Positions 38,886-52,300 are shown, counted from the first letter of the stretch. The stretch is DNA of 64,000 nucleotides from Lethocerus indicus (GCA_019843655.1 JACDQD010000007.1:10971600-11035599), one strand, 5' to 3'. The notes: generated from the sequence alone by a model not told the origin. Program-made: numbers and translations.

Positions 38886-39879
38886 TCGAATTACGATTTT
38901 CAGTTGAAAACGGGGTATGTTTTAAAGACGTTTTCTCGTGTTTTGGGCTAATTGTTTACCGAAAGACAGGCTGCATGGCACGTGCTCTTGGCAGTATAAA
39001 AATGGTAAAAACTGTTTTACGGGTACGACACGGCGTCAGAATGTCAGCGCCGGTAATGTATTCAATCATGAGTGGAGCGCTAACCTATCGGGGCCCCGCT
39101 TGAATATGCATTAAGAATTAAACGTGCTTGACACGCCCAACTGCTCAACTCCATATCCCTCCGCTTGTGTCTCGCCCGCACCCATCCCCAAGCGGTGTAT
39201 CACACTTCAGATACTACAGATTTGCCTCAATTTACAGTCCTTTTTACTGGGAATGAATAAAACAGTGTCATATACAACTTAATCAACCGTATACGTACTC
39301 GTTTGTTGGAATATATAAGGTAAAAATACACATGCTTATCCAGTAAATAGTAGGTATTGCAAACAGAAAATCAGAGATAAATGATTGTAGACGTGTCGCG
39401 TTATAATAACGTATGAAGCCATTGAGCACCGGAGAAACTATAGGACTGCCACTGCTAGCAGTACAGAGCGCTCTCGTTTTCTTGCTTAATATTAGGTTAC
39501 AAAGAAATAAAGATAAAATCATAATGTATCTACCGAACCGTAACGTCCCCAAATTGCTATTATTTTAAAGAATTTTGTTAAACAAGATTTTTGTAGCAGA
39601 AAAATTGTCATAAAATATTAACGCTTAATTATAACAGAATTGCGGCCATTCTGGAAGTATTAAAGTTCGACTGTGCGGCCGTAGGCTGACACCGAACGGA
39701 GGGTATCCAAATGACGATGGCAGGGAGCCGAAAACTGTCTGGGTATAGGCCAAGTCATTGGGGGCCAACTGGAAGACCGTATATATAAAACAGATAAAGA
39801 TATAGCAGCCGGTCGGGGTGGGCCTGAATTCATTGGAATAAGTTAGTTGGTGGCGTGAGAGGGGGTGGGAAGCGTAGGA

Positions 39880-39904
39880 GGGGCGGGGGCGGGGGCGGGG
39901 AGGC
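39880..39904 (+). other. potential G-quadruplex tract
   Basis: Four consecutive runs of 4-5 G separated by single C bases, then AGG. This satisfies the usual G3+N1-7 pattern. Confidence 0.8.
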
Positions 39905-42496
39905 GAATCAAATGTCTGAATAAATCATTCCGATTCCGAGTTATTGGCGAACAGTCGTCGAATAATGCATTTATTCGAATATGCGCTTGCCACCGGCACG
40001 AAAAATTGTTCCATCGGCGTAAAACAAAATGCGAATTTTACCCAATTCCTCTTCCGCACTTCATCCGTTCTACTTACAATTCGTTCACGCACACTTTTTC
40101 GTTAACATTTTTAGAATTTTATCCTGGAGCTCAGAATTATCAACGCTCAATTTCTCTTCATATATTTTTTCAGTCTACTCGAAACAACGCAGAGCACTTT
40201 CAGGTATTAGTTCGTGAAAGTCCGAGGTTTTGAAATGCCACTACTTGAGCTTTTTGTCCCGGCTCCTCTTAACCCAAATCTGTTTTGGCTTCTGACCTTC
40301 CTTGTTAGCAATCCGACATTTCCCAGTAAGTGCTACCAGGATGACGAGTAAACCTGTGAATTTATGAAGTGACGTTTCCTCGAGTAACGTAGTAATTAAA
40401 TCGGGTCAGCCTTGGTTGTAAGAGGAGCACCGCGTGGTCGGTGGCAGTAACTTTTCAATTAGCTGAAAATTTGAACTTAGTTCTGCCCCTCGGATAACTC
40501 CAGACAATACGCCAAACTCAACTCGAATAGTTTTAATTTCAGCAATGCAAGATAATTTGGTAATTTACTTCGTTATGTAGTTTTCTAGGTGGAAAAAAAT
40601 TTAAAATGAAGTCTAATACCATCTAATACTGCATCCAACGATTGGCATTCCTCTGACTTTCTTTTTGAAAGGGCTTAAAACATGCCCGGGGCGTATAATA
40701 CGGGGTGATATATCGGTAGACCGGACATAAGGGAAGGGGGAGAGTGGGAAAAGAATAGGAGAGGAAATCGGATGTAGAGTGGGCCGGGCGAGACGAGGGC
40801 TTTGTACTTTGTATAAATCTGAGTTGTGGGATCAGCCGGGATATATGAGGACCGGCCCCTACGTGACACTTAGCATTGTAAGCCTGTCTTCATGCCTTAA
40901 CACCGCTCTCCCTTCTTCTCACGTCCCGCCCTTCCTCCTGCTCTCATCTCATTCCGGCTCCCCCCCCCCTCTCTCTCTCTCTTTCTCTATCTCTATCTTC
41001 CGCCCTACTCGGAAGTTTCCGGTGACCCTCTCCGACAGATCTCAGTTCCCTATTACCCATACGGTACTTGGGTTGGTCTGTACCAACTGACTTCGTCAAC
41101 GGTCAGAATATACAAAAAAATTGAATAGTGGATACCTAGTGTTGTTTATTCTTCACATTAACGGGGGAGGATCAGAATCTTGAATTAATTTATCTTTGTT
41201 AACACGTTCTAAAAACTGTAATAGCAGTAATAATAAAATATCTGGACGCTAGAAATATTTCGGCATGTAGTTGGCTCGTCAGTTATGGGTTTAGGGACCA
41301 GAGGATAAAGCGACTGTATTATTCTTACTTTATATGACTGTCATTTACTTCTAAAATTTACTAATCACGAACTGGTAATATAGTAGATACTAATAAATTA
41401 GTAATGCAAAGTTTCTAATTGTTTTAACGTTTACGTTTTTGTTATTTGTTCAATTCCATAACATGCTGAGTAAATTTGGATGTAATACCGTCAAAATGGA
41501 AAGGCTTGTTGCGCAAAATCTAAGGCCTCAACTAGTAGCAGCCGTACCCGTTTGTCTAGTCCCAGAGCCATCTTAAATCATCCCGCTCTTCCGTCCCACA
41601 CTGGCTCCCTTAAGACCGTGAGGGGGGTAACCTCCCCCTCCTTCCCGTTCCTTCCCCTGGTGTTCATACCGAGACGGGAACCAGGTTGGACTATCATATA
41701 TCAGCATATCGGATGAGCCCCCAGTCATACTTTACGTGTGGACAATGTGATCTGCCCCTCCACTCGGGCTCTATCCCTTCTACAATTGCCAGCCCATATT
41801 CAGATTTACTGCCTCCCTATAAATATATATTCCTCGCTTATCCCGCACAGTATCCGGATCGCTTTAAAATACATTTATATTCCGAATTGGGAATCGTAAA
41901 TTAGATGGGGGCCCAGCCGAGCTCGTAGCTAAAGCCGGAGAAGTTTTCAATCTCGAGAAAAACTTATGCTTGATAAATGCCCATTATTTCCAGCCGTTAT
42001 TGTCAATAATAACACTCAATAAAAAGAAATATTTTCTATGGAAATCGATTCCTTTCCTTTCTTTGTTCCCCAAAAGAAGAAGGCTTAGTATTAGCGCCCT
42101 TGTAATACAGGACGCTGTCTTTTTTTAAATCAAAAGGCTGAAATATATTCTAAGATAAAACTAACAAAAGCGAATACTTTAAACTAGTAATTTAAAAAAG
42201 GGGCTGACAACACGCAATGCAATCGGATTCAGAATATTTGCATTGCCGAATCCGGCCTACTTTGGACTACTGTTAGTCAAAAGCGGTCCGGAGTTAAATT
42301 GTTTTTTGAAATCTATTTTCTCCTTCTAATTGCGGGTCGAGTGTCAAATAAGGCAAGTAAGGGGTTTGTCGTTGGTCGGTACGAGAGAGCCGGCAAGTCT
42401 TATTGATTCCCGACCAAGCGGAGAACTCTCCCTCGCCGCTCAAGTGTCACTCCAATCTCTGGATTATCTCGTCCCTCTTCCACCCGCCGCCGGCTC

Positions 42497-42545
42497 CCTC
42501 TCTTTCCCTCTCTCCCTCCCTCTCTCTCTCTCTCTCCTCTCCCTC
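42497..42545. repeat. CT-rich microsatellite
   Basis: CT and CCCT units. Confidence 0.9.
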
Positions 42546-45320
42546 ACCTCTTCCCACCCGGGGGCGAGGACTGGTATAACATTCTAATCATAGGAGCGAT
42601 ATGTGGGTGTGGCGGTAGTTAGTTTCATGCATATGGATGTGTCGGTCTTCAGAGGGCGGCGGCGTCTGTCTAATCCGGGCCGGGTCCTCGCCCCGTCTCC
42701 GTTTTCAATTACGCCTACCACGGCTGCGCCCCACTAATTGTACCACGTACCCGTATATATTTTTGCGTACCGCCTCTCCCTTGGACAATCTCCCGACCGA
42801 CCAATCTAACTCCAGCCCCCAAACATAATTTTACTTTTAAAATACTGATTCAATTATATTTAATCTTTCCCTAGATAAAGAGAATCATATTTACATACCT
42901 GTCGGGGTTGTGTATTCCGGTATTTCCTCAAATTTTAGGTTACGTAAAAATTATTAAAACTTCCACGCGTACATAAAATGAACCGACATTTTTTCGGTTA
43001 TTCGACGTTATTAAGTTATTTATTTTATTATTTACTTTTATCATAAGCGTCGATGTGTTATCGAAGCGTCGAGCATTTATTGATGCTCAAATCGAGATAT
43101 TTCGCATCGTTCGCTCGATCCCCATCGTTTTAATAAATAAATGGCTTAAACAGATATCTGTAGGGCCGAACGAAATGGTTAGACTGAAAAAAATAGTTCA
43201 TTATTCCTGAAAATAGCGGGGTGGCAATAATGGATAATATTTTTTTTTTCACCCCCTGAGCCGCATAAAGGGTGTAATAAATTGAATTTTGTGGCGCCAC
43301 GGGGGAGGGCCTATAACACTATTTGGCGGGATTCATTCAGCCGGCATATGAGATTCATTACTGCTTCTTATTACTGGGGCCTGCGGTGCGTCTGACCTAC
43401 AATACAATCACTCTTCTTCAATTTTCTCCCTGCCGAGATTTCTCCGAATTTTATCCGGCTATTCGCCACCGCGAAAAGCTACAGTGGGTAACATTTTCTT
43501 ATGAAAACGTTAATTTCATTTGGGGAAATTACTTTAAATAACTATTGAAACGTGACGTCAAATTGGTCTTGGAACAAAAATTTAAAAAATTATGGAACGA
43601 ATAATAATTGGCTCGCAAGGTTTCCACATGTCATTATCAATTAACTGCGTTCGAAAGGTCCTAAATTAATTGCCCGAGGTTCGTCTCTGATGGGAATAAA
43701 TCATTACACTGCAATCCGGGCCGATGTCCAAACCTTTTTCCAGGAATATTCCGGTGTAATCCTGGCAATAAAACTCATAATTCGATAATGGCGTTCGAGC
43801 CGGTCTGAGGGATAAACCATTCATTATAGATCATTTTAATACTCTTCTTTCTCTGTCACCGGAATAAATTTATAGTCGGACCGTTCATAATTAGTGTAAT
43901 CGGTTCCGATGCGGTAAGCAGATTCCCAGTACCCGCTAATCTGCAACGGCCTATTTGAATTTGGGCCGTCATGATTTTGTGCATCACTATACGTCGAAGA
44001 ATACAAACCTTCTGGTACCAGCGACAAATGCGGGGTTTTCCAAGAACAAATTAGTTTCGCGATTATATCGGGTCGTTTCACCTTCCATAGTCAGTGTCCC
44101 CGACAACAATTATTAATTGGGGGTTAATAATCCTTAAAGTGATTAAGACGCGGGCTTAATACGGTATCGTTTAGTCCTAGAAAAGATAAAGGAAGGCCCT
44201 TTTCAAAGGATTGTGATCGAAACTATGTCTAGTGAACACCACATAATGCACAAGGAAAGCGGAAGTCCTACGCTGTTTGGAGTGTCTAAACTATTTCCTG
44301 TTTGGTACGTTGTCAATATTTGAAGAATTATTTAGTAAAGAAATTTCCTCTCGTAGAATATCGTTCAGACGGCGTTATACAGTTTTCTGGGTCCGGTATT
44401 TATAAAAATTCCACGGCGCACTGTGATACTAATCCCGTGAAACTTTGTATTGAAGGTTTGCCGCGTTGGTACGCCGTATTCCAGAAGCATGTAGTAAAGT
44501 AGTGAAGAACATTAAAAATAAATTAAATTCTAGGAATTTATCATTTTAAATTCAAAAATATAGTCTATAAATAAATGTATATATTTTTAAATATAATTTA
44601 TCAAATCTAAGAACAATTACTTTTAATACTATTTATTACTTAATAATCTGCTATTGTGCTGCTAGATTATACTTACATATGGTTTATGTATACTTACATA
44701 TTACTTTAAGCAGAAATTAAGAAGTGAAGACATTATTGGAAAATAAGTTCCAATCATATACGGTCATCTTCTCGCCGATTACTTACGTTGCAATGGTTTT
44801 AAATACAATGGACAATTCAACCTTTTTGATGAGGGATTAGAAACACAAAATCCTTTGTTTCTTCTTATTTACATTAAATGTACAATGCTACGGAACCGTG
44901 TCACTAAAATGTTGCCTGATCATTTTAAATATAAGGGACTAAAAATGAGTAAAAAAGTGTTTCCTTTGATAGAACTAACATAGGTTTATGGGAAATGAAG
45001 AGGGTAAATGTGGAATAAATTTTAGGGGCTAAAGTTCTGGTTCAAAAATGTTGTGGCGGGCGCCACAAACGGTGAGCGTGGCCGGTTGGGGGCACCTGTT
45101 GCTCGGCCTCGTCAATATTTGACTCCCATAAAACAACCCCAGAAATATCGCTCGGCCGCCCCTTTGTTCTCTTTTGCCCGTTCGCCGGATAATAGAACCC
45201 GTTCGGGAATTACATCGGCACGTGTGTGCAGTTTAGATTTTATAGTGAGCCGGCTCCACTAAACCTTTTATGCGCCTATAAGGGGACCGAACTGTTGGTT
45301 TCTAACCTAGACGTTCGCCG

Positions 45321-45362
45321 CGATTTCTTGGTTAGGACTGGAATCTCCCAACCAAGAAATCG
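45321..45362. repeat. perfect hairpin, 13-bp arms and 16-nt loop
   Basis: CGATTTCTTGGTT (45321-45333) and AACCAAGAAATCG (45350-45362). Pairing does not extend beyond the arms, so it is shorter than a typical animal pre-miRNA. Confidence 0.92.
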
Positions 45363-45721
45363 ACTAAAAACGAGAGAGTATTTAGAAAATTACGCCATTA
45401 ATAATCATTCGATATTAAACAACGGAAAAAGTATAATTAGTATATAGAATAATTAATGTATAAATGGAAAACATTTTTTCACGTCCTAGAGTTTAAGGAC
45501 GTCCTTCCGGTGTTTCAAATTTCCAGGACAGTGTAATGTTTCATACATAAACGACTTTACTTATCTATAAATGTAACAATTTAAAAAGCGGATTTGTTGA
45601 CTGATTGATTCATTCCACTTTTTTCCATCGCCGGTAATACCATTTAAAAATACGGGCCACTTAAAGTATCTTAATACTTTACTTAATAATTTGATGTATG
45701 AATAGTCTCTAGATTTTTTAC

Positions 45722-45724
<3 letters not shown>

Positions 45725-45771
<47 letters not shown>

Positions 45772-45945
45772 GTGTGTGTGTGTGTGTGTGTGTCTGTCTG
45801 TGTGTACATGTGCTATGGATATATAGAGACTATAGAGAGAAATAGTGGGAGGGGTGAGAGAGGAATGAGTGAGGGTAGACGTCAATGTAAAGCGGTGGTC
45901 AGTTTGCCGCAGTCGCAGATAGGAACACAACACAAACACAAGTAC

Positions 45946-45981
<36 letters not shown>

Positions 45982-46181
45982 CAGGGAGGGGATTCACTCC
46001 TGGCTACAGTACTATTAACAGGCACACTATAAATCAGACGCCGCAAACCCCTCCTCCCATCCCACTCCTAATTACCTTCACAACTCCCTAAACGACCCGT
46101 CGACCTCTCCCTTTTCATCCCCGCCCTCCCCTTCATCCACTCTCTCATTCTCTCTGTCTCTGTCTGTCTCTGCCTCTCTCC

Positions 46182-46240
<59 letters not shown>

Positions 46241-46246
46241 CTCTCA
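45725..46246. repeat. compound microsatellite cluster: TA, TG, GA, CT
   Basis: TA run (45725-45769), TG/TCTG run (45771-45805), GA run (45948-45979), CT/TGTC-rich run (46139-46190) and pure CT run (46191-46246). The GA and CT runs are complementary across about 210 bp. Open frames here (poly Tyr-Ile, Thr-His, Arg-Glu) are artefacts of the repeats. Confidence 0.97.
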
Positions 46247-46594
46247 GTTTTCCCAATTCGCAAATAAAACATTTCCAACCGGAGAGGTCGTAGGAGTTGG
46301 GGAACTGATGGAGGGGAAGGGGGATAAAGCCAAGATATACTGGATCCCCTCCTTTGCATTGGCACCCTCATAAATATACAACCATCTCACTACCCACCCT
46401 TAACCCGCCCCCTCCCTCTCTATCTTGATCATCGCAGTCGCTCTCTCTCTTTCTCTCGATCTCACTCGCAGGAGATAACTCACTCAATGCAACATAAAAG
46501 AAAAATTACACACCGATATACAGCACTTATCAACTGTCATCACTGTCGGTGACATTTAGTCCCCGAAAAGAGATTCGTCCAGAAGCACTACATT

Positions 46595-46640
46595 GGGTGT
46601 AGTAATGCGTTAGGTGTAGCGCTACACGGTTGGGTGTACA
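46595..46640. repeat. three GGTGTA motifs, the middle one in a 14-bp palindrome
   Basis: GGGTGTAGT (46595), GGTGTAGCG (46613) and GGGTGTACA (about 46632) lie within 45 bp. GTGTAGCGCTACAC (46614-46627) is a perfect palindrome. The first motif also pairs with ACTACA just upstream. No known function is recognised. Confidence 0.6.
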
Positions 46641-47751
46641 CGACTGTATTTGAACAGTATATATTTCAACATCCCCATACAGCACAGTTTACAAATAAAT
46701 CGGTGGCCCTTTCATATCTGGAATTGGAGTTTCTATTGCGAGTGATATTACTTAATTAAATTGGGTTGGTGATCACCATTTTTAGCTGTAAGCGACGTAT
46801 GTGGAAATCCCGTACTCGCTTCGATCCGTTCGTCAGTTTTCGAATTTTTCGTTTACTCTTCTTAATGCGGCGTTAGATTATTAGGTTAGGTATTCTGAAA
46901 TTTGTGGCCAAAATTGACGCATGTTTTCAGTTCTATGATATCTCTTAGAATGTAATGAATTGATTCAATTGATATAATAGATACTGGCGGTATATTGGGA
47001 GAAAATAAAGAAGTAAAAATGTTCAATAATACCGTGCAAAACAAGGTTCCGTTGGCATATTTCGACTAGTTTCCTCGCATTGTGTACATGTTCGTACACA
47101 AATGTACACAACCATTTTCGGTACTAAACCCCGGTGACGAATGCCCGCCTTGTCGCCATATTGTCGGTATGTCGTATTGGGGACCGATACCTTCGGCCGC
47201 CCAATTAGTACACAAACTGCACCGCAGCCGGTGATTCTTCCCAGTGGTATTATACAGTTTGGGACCAGTTGTGAGCCCGCATACCTGGGCCCTCGCCGCC
47301 CCCGGGAATTCAATTAATTATTCCCGTCAAACATTCGTATAAATTAATTGCCTTCGAGTGTCGCACGGACTGAATGCGCTCCCCTCTCAAAATCGATATG
47401 CGTACTCTCGTCCGACTCCCGTTATTATATTTAGGAGGAATAAACAATTAACGACGAAATGCAGGCGTTACGCCTGACTATTTAACTCTACTCTAGTAAT
47501 ATATTATTTGAGCGATTACAAACGCCTCAATGCCGAGTGTAGTTGAAAAGAGTCTTTTAAATACTGGAACGTATGAAATATAAAATATAAAACGTACGTT
47601 TAGGACATCACCGAATTTTTCAGTCGTAGAAAAAAAGGCTCGGTGAAATATCCATTGGCATATCCGCTCCAGGGGTTATGGAATACCATCACTTTAACGG
47701 TTTCTACTCGGTTATTTATAGTAACGACAGTAGTAACAGTGTGATAAATTG

Positions 47752-47940
47752 TCAGGGAGGTAATAGTAATACAAAAAAATAATAACAGAGATATAGGATA
47801 AAAAGTCAGCAGAGGTTGGTTCCCGGTAATACGGGAACAAACACTTTTCAATCCCAAGAGGACTATATTTAGAACCTCAAGTTGATCCACTCTTCAGTCG
47901 GATCCTGATGATGGTACCAGTAGGAGTACCGAAACTTTAT
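47752..47940 (+). mobile_element. Penelope-like element fragment, C-terminus and 3' UTR start
   Basis: Plus-strand translation from 47752 gives REVIVIQKNNNRDIG, one stop, then KVSRGWFPVIREQTLFNPKR and a stop just before a hammerhead-like segment. It corresponds to the family C-terminus EAIxIQKN..NRDIGYNxSRGWFPVIR and is closely related to the copy at 9907-10490. The 5' boundary is abrupt at about 47750, indicating a 5'-truncated insertion. Confidence 0.75.
47878..47937 (+). ncRNA. hammerhead-ribozyme-like motif in the Penelope-like tail
   Basis: The CTGATGA box (47905-47911) and GAAAC box (47931-47935) flank stem II, GGTAC (47913-47917) with GTACC (47926-47930) and an 8-nt loop. Stem I is GATCC (47884-47888) with GGATC (47900-47904). 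Short stem III is AAGT (47879-47882) with ACTT (47934-47937). The predicted cleavage site follows GTT at 47883. Hammerhead motifs are known from Penelope-like elements. Two oddities could weaken activity: one extra T (47912) between CTGATGA and stem II, and T rather than C at the cleavage position. Related copies in the window have mutated cores. Confidence 0.55.
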
Positions 47941-49287
47941 GCTTTAAATACTCCAACGATGTACTAAACTAAAACGGTAACGTAACCTAATCGTTTATTC
48001 TTAAAATTAATATTCCACCGTCGTCTATTAGGGGCGTTAGCATATTGTCGTAATCGGATGCTAAGGGTGCCTCGGCACTGGGGACGTCTTTCGAATATTT
48101 GGCCGGGTGCAGCGGTGCTACCAAATTTAATACAAGTTCAAGCGCCCACCGCCTTCCCTCCGCCTTTTCCCTCTTTTTTTCGCCTTCGCGCGCGCACCAA
48201 TTGCGGGACAACTCGCGTAATGAAATTTCCCCATCTTCTCGGCGCTCCCGAATATAGGTCAGAACTTCAACCCGGTACGCAGGAGATATAGAAAAAGGGG
48301 GTGGCGGGGAAGCACCCCTCCCCCCGCTATTCTATACTGGGAGAAATCACTCTAATACTCGGCAGGATAGGAAATATCGGCTTCCATTATATATCTACGT
48401 TTCGCCTACCCCTCTCCCCCTTCTGGTCTCGGTCTTCCATTATTCAGCAGGAATCGGTAAATTGTTATCGATCGTTCAGGCCTTATGCCCCAGAGGGCAG
48501 TATCCCACCCCCTCGAAAATGACGCGGATTCGAAACATCGATTAACTTATACTCCGAATCGGCTTACTTTGGGAATAGAGATTCCACACTGATCGGGGCG
48601 GAAGAAGAAGCCCCATGTCGCGATTTTGAAAATGAGCAGGGCATAAAAGGTTAGATTTCGTCAACGTAAATATTCATTTTTGTAATTAGTGACAATTAGA
48701 GTTTACCATTATAGAAATTATACGTATTTTCAAAGAAATTACGTTTAAGTAATCATAAAATAGCAAATTACGTATTATAGGTTGTATAATGTTTGTTCAA
48801 AACATCACAACTATCACTGTCACAATATTGAAAAAAGAATATAATCATTTTTGCTAGTTTCGCGTAATAATTTCTCGTTGACATTTCTCCCTGAATGGGC
48901 CATAACAAATATTCCTTTTGTACAACTCTTCAATGGAAAACAGGAAATGGCGCGGACGTATTTCGAAACAGGAAGTGAAAATGTAAAAAACCAGGGCAGG
49001 GCGAATGCTTTTCGAGGAAGGTGGCCGCGATGATCGGATAAGCGCCGGGCGCTTTTATTCATTGGAAAGAGGCTTTATAATATGTTGGGAGACAACAGAC
49101 GGATGTAATCGGCAGTTTTTTTTTTAATGAAAAAGGCCTTACTTTTATTTCGAAATGTGTATTTTTTTAAATTACTGTTAGAGGATTGCCTTATGTTTTT
49201 GTTTTTAGTTGATTCATTTATCTCGGTGGGTTAGTGAAAATATTTTATTCCGATCGGTGAATATTGAAACATCATCACTATAGACCG

Positions 49288-49311
49288 GTTTCGGCTTCTC
49301 GCCATCCTCAG
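49288..49311 (-). other. isolated hammerhead-like/retroelement tail core
   Basis: The minus strand reads CTGAGGA, T, GGC, GAGAA, GCC, GAAAC. This is the same arrangement as at 47905-47935, with a 3-bp stem II and the same extra T. Stems I and III are not evident and no element coding sequence was recognised beside it. Confidence 0.4.
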
Positions 49312-52300
49312 CAACATTCCACTGGTAAATTAATGGGTCACCGTCGCGTGTCGGTGTCTGATTCAGCATCCCATCAGCACGGTCACAGCAGACTGTTGTC
49401 AGGTTCGACAGTAACAGAATAGTTACTGTTTAATCGTGTTATTCTAGTTCGACTGCTTTATAAATAAATTTGTTTTATCCACGTCACTTGCTTGGCAATT
49501 GACATATGCCCTCAGTTTTCTCGTCAGGAATTCTCCTCCATACTATTAATTGGGGCCTCATTGCTTGGGAATAACACGGGCTTAGAAGTAAAGTTAAAAT
49601 AATAATCAGCCCAAAACTGTGTACAAGTAATTTCGAAACCCATCATGAAACCGAGCGTCTAACGATGGGAACAGGAAAACGCGTAGAATGTGCTAATTAC
49701 AAGCGGGTAACATTTGGTGTGTCTCAAGAAACCCAATTTAGCGGCATATCTAAAAATCATCTACAACGTACAAATATCTCGTCCGAGAAAAAATTGAACA
49801 TGCAAACAATTCAGGAGTTTATCTGGAAACTAGCGGATGAATTCATACTGGAAAAACGGATCACTCTCTCGCGTGGCAGTCGAATAGAGATTTTTTCAAT
49901 AGTCTTTCCCTCAGACCGCAATTTTTTTATTACTATTGTGTTTGTATTCCTCTCGTGAATTCTTGAGACGTATACTAATCTAAGGCATGCGGTACTGAAA
50001 GAAGTCATCAAACGAGTTAACCCTTAACTTCGAAATCGTGATTTCATTCGCAGACCGCGCCACAATAATTGTTTATCGAATATGTCGCATATAACGTCTC
50101 TAGTCGGAATATCAGTTACTTGTACAGGAAAATCTTTCCTGTTTCGCACAAATGTTATTTGAAGTTGTGAAATGTTTTACGGTCTGCTTTGTCTGCTAGT
50201 GGCGAAATAAAATGTATTCATTACAGCGTGCCCTTTATCCGGCAACAAGCGGAAAACGAGGGTGTCTCAATCAACGCGTTCCTGGCGTTGTTTAGAAACT
50301 CCGGCGCCTTTCGAATTTTTCCGGCTTCAGTGCTCACGGGGACGCGTAAATATCCTCGTCTTTTTTATACGCTTTCCACAGTTTGAAATTGTTCGCCATA
50401 TTTTTTTATCTCTGCGGACATTATTAAGCTGAACAATTCTTTTCATAGTCTTTTTTAAGTATAATTTAACTCTCATTGTCAAACTGCACAAAATCTAGTA
50501 CTATTATATCAAAATAAGCAAAGACGATAAGAGTTCGCTCTTCCGAAGCTCTAAATATTTAGGTACGAATGTAGGAACGGAATTAAATTTAATCATGGAT
50601 GAACATGATAAAATAGGGAAATGTGAATTTGAAGTCTAATCTAAAATTAATTAAAATATTTTGTTAGAAGGAAACGAGTCAGTACGTTCAAACCGGACTT
50701 CGTAAGACAGTAATTGCATATACAGTTACAACAGGGAACAAACAGTGTTTATAACTTAATAACCCTGGCATTTACAGAAATGGCTCATTTCCAAACTGGA
50801 AACGGATCTCTGAGAGACATCGACCGACTTCAAAATAGTTCGAACGGCGAAGGGGAGAACGCTCGTCTTGATGCGCAATTTAAATTTAGGAGCAACTCGC
50901 GTCTAAACTCTAGGCCCCATTAGAAAGTTCATTATTTCGCAGGAATTGAGTCGGGGAGACGAGCCCGGCCTCTACGACCCGCCACGCTCCGGAATCGTTT
51001 TCAAGTTAGATTTTCGCTACATTTTGATGACTAATTTCAGAGGCGGAGCGGCCCGAAGCGAGTGCAGTCTCCGATATACCAAATCGAGTCGACCCCCACG
51101 AAGTCCCGTTGTATTTAGAATTTCTATTGAATAATACAAGATATCAAACCAGGGGTCTGCGAAGGTTTACAACACAGTTCTTGCGATCTCCCGTTTCCAC
51201 TCTCAGGTTTGGTCTTACGGAAGACCTGTTTAGTCGGCCGACTGTCCCTGAACTGTCGCTATGACTCTCCTTCCATTTAAGATGTAGTAATTACTTTCTA
51301 GGTATTTTCAAATTTAGAATGACAGAATCGTTTTTATGTTAAGTTATAAAGTTACAAACAATCCTGAAATTCAGCTCGTTGTTAGGGTTCAGTACAAATA
51401 AAAAAATTCTTAACAATCTTTATTTGTTGGCAATTTTTCTTTATTCTGACAATATTCCCTTATTAACATTACATAATGACACTAATAATTTGTTGTTTTT
51501 TTCTTTCATTATTTCTATAAATGGTTACGCACAACCCATTTTCGTTTAATTTCTCTATGCATTATTTCATCCTTTGCTTGCACACTCTCGCGATTGATTT
51601 CTCTCAATCATTTTATACCACCTCTTATGTACAAATAGTACTAGAAATTTTATTTAGTCGTCCAACTAACGTCCGAACAAAAATTACCATACGGTATGAC
51701 GACGTAGACTGCTACATCCTCCGTTATGTCGCGGCGACCGCGCCGTACCAAAAAAAAAAGAAATTCCATTATTTAAAATTGCGCACGAGTCGCCGTCGAC
51801 AATCAATAGAAAAAACAGAACACAACTATATATATTTATATATTATTGTTTCTTCATTGTTTCTCACGATACGTTTACAAAGCCCTTTTTTATAAGAGAT
51901 TATACATTACAAGCGGTATTTTCATTTATTAGCAATTGATACATTTTTCAACAACCTCACATACAAAAATAGCCCATATTGAAAAACAAGCCTTAAAATA
52001 CGAGAAGAACTGAAAAAATTTTTTTTCGTTATCACAATCATCATTTACAAGGGTTTTTTTATTTATTTTTTTAAATTACTTATATAATTGTATATACATA
52101 TTTACTTCACACAATTTATTTTAATTGTATTTCAAAGCGGGGGATATTTATTTTTTTCTTGGGGAGGGGGGAAGGGAAACATTATTATTTGAGGGGGAAG
52201 TCATGACCTTTTTGTGTTTCATGTTTCATAACCATTTAGGCCGAACCCGAATGTTTAGTACAATCCTTCGAGATAATAGAACTAAATGAGGAAATCGTTC

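Larger units (their letters stand above)
38886..45320. other. no gene recognised
   Basis: Includes a G-run cluster at 39880-39904, CT microsatellites near 40963-40998 and 42497-42545, and G+C-rich blocks at 39840-40000, 41520-41900 and 42330-42830. No protein family motif was identified. Confidence 0.5.

Noticed and set aside
43836..44081. 81-codon minus-strand frame with balanced composition
   Set aside because: No domain, acceptor or donor that would make it an exon. The length is within chance expectation.
45561..46371. Several frames of Tyr-Ile, Thr-His or Arg-Glu repeats
   Set aside because: Direct translations of TA, TG and GA/CT microsatellites.
47884..47911. Alternative hammerhead stem I using only the GGATCC palindrome next to CTGATGA
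   Set aside because: It would leave no loop. The GATCC/GGATC pairing across the 11-nt loop is the only workable stem.
51521..51895. 124-codon plus-strand frame
   Set aside because: Phe/Tyr/Ile-rich translation of A+T-rich DNA with no motif.
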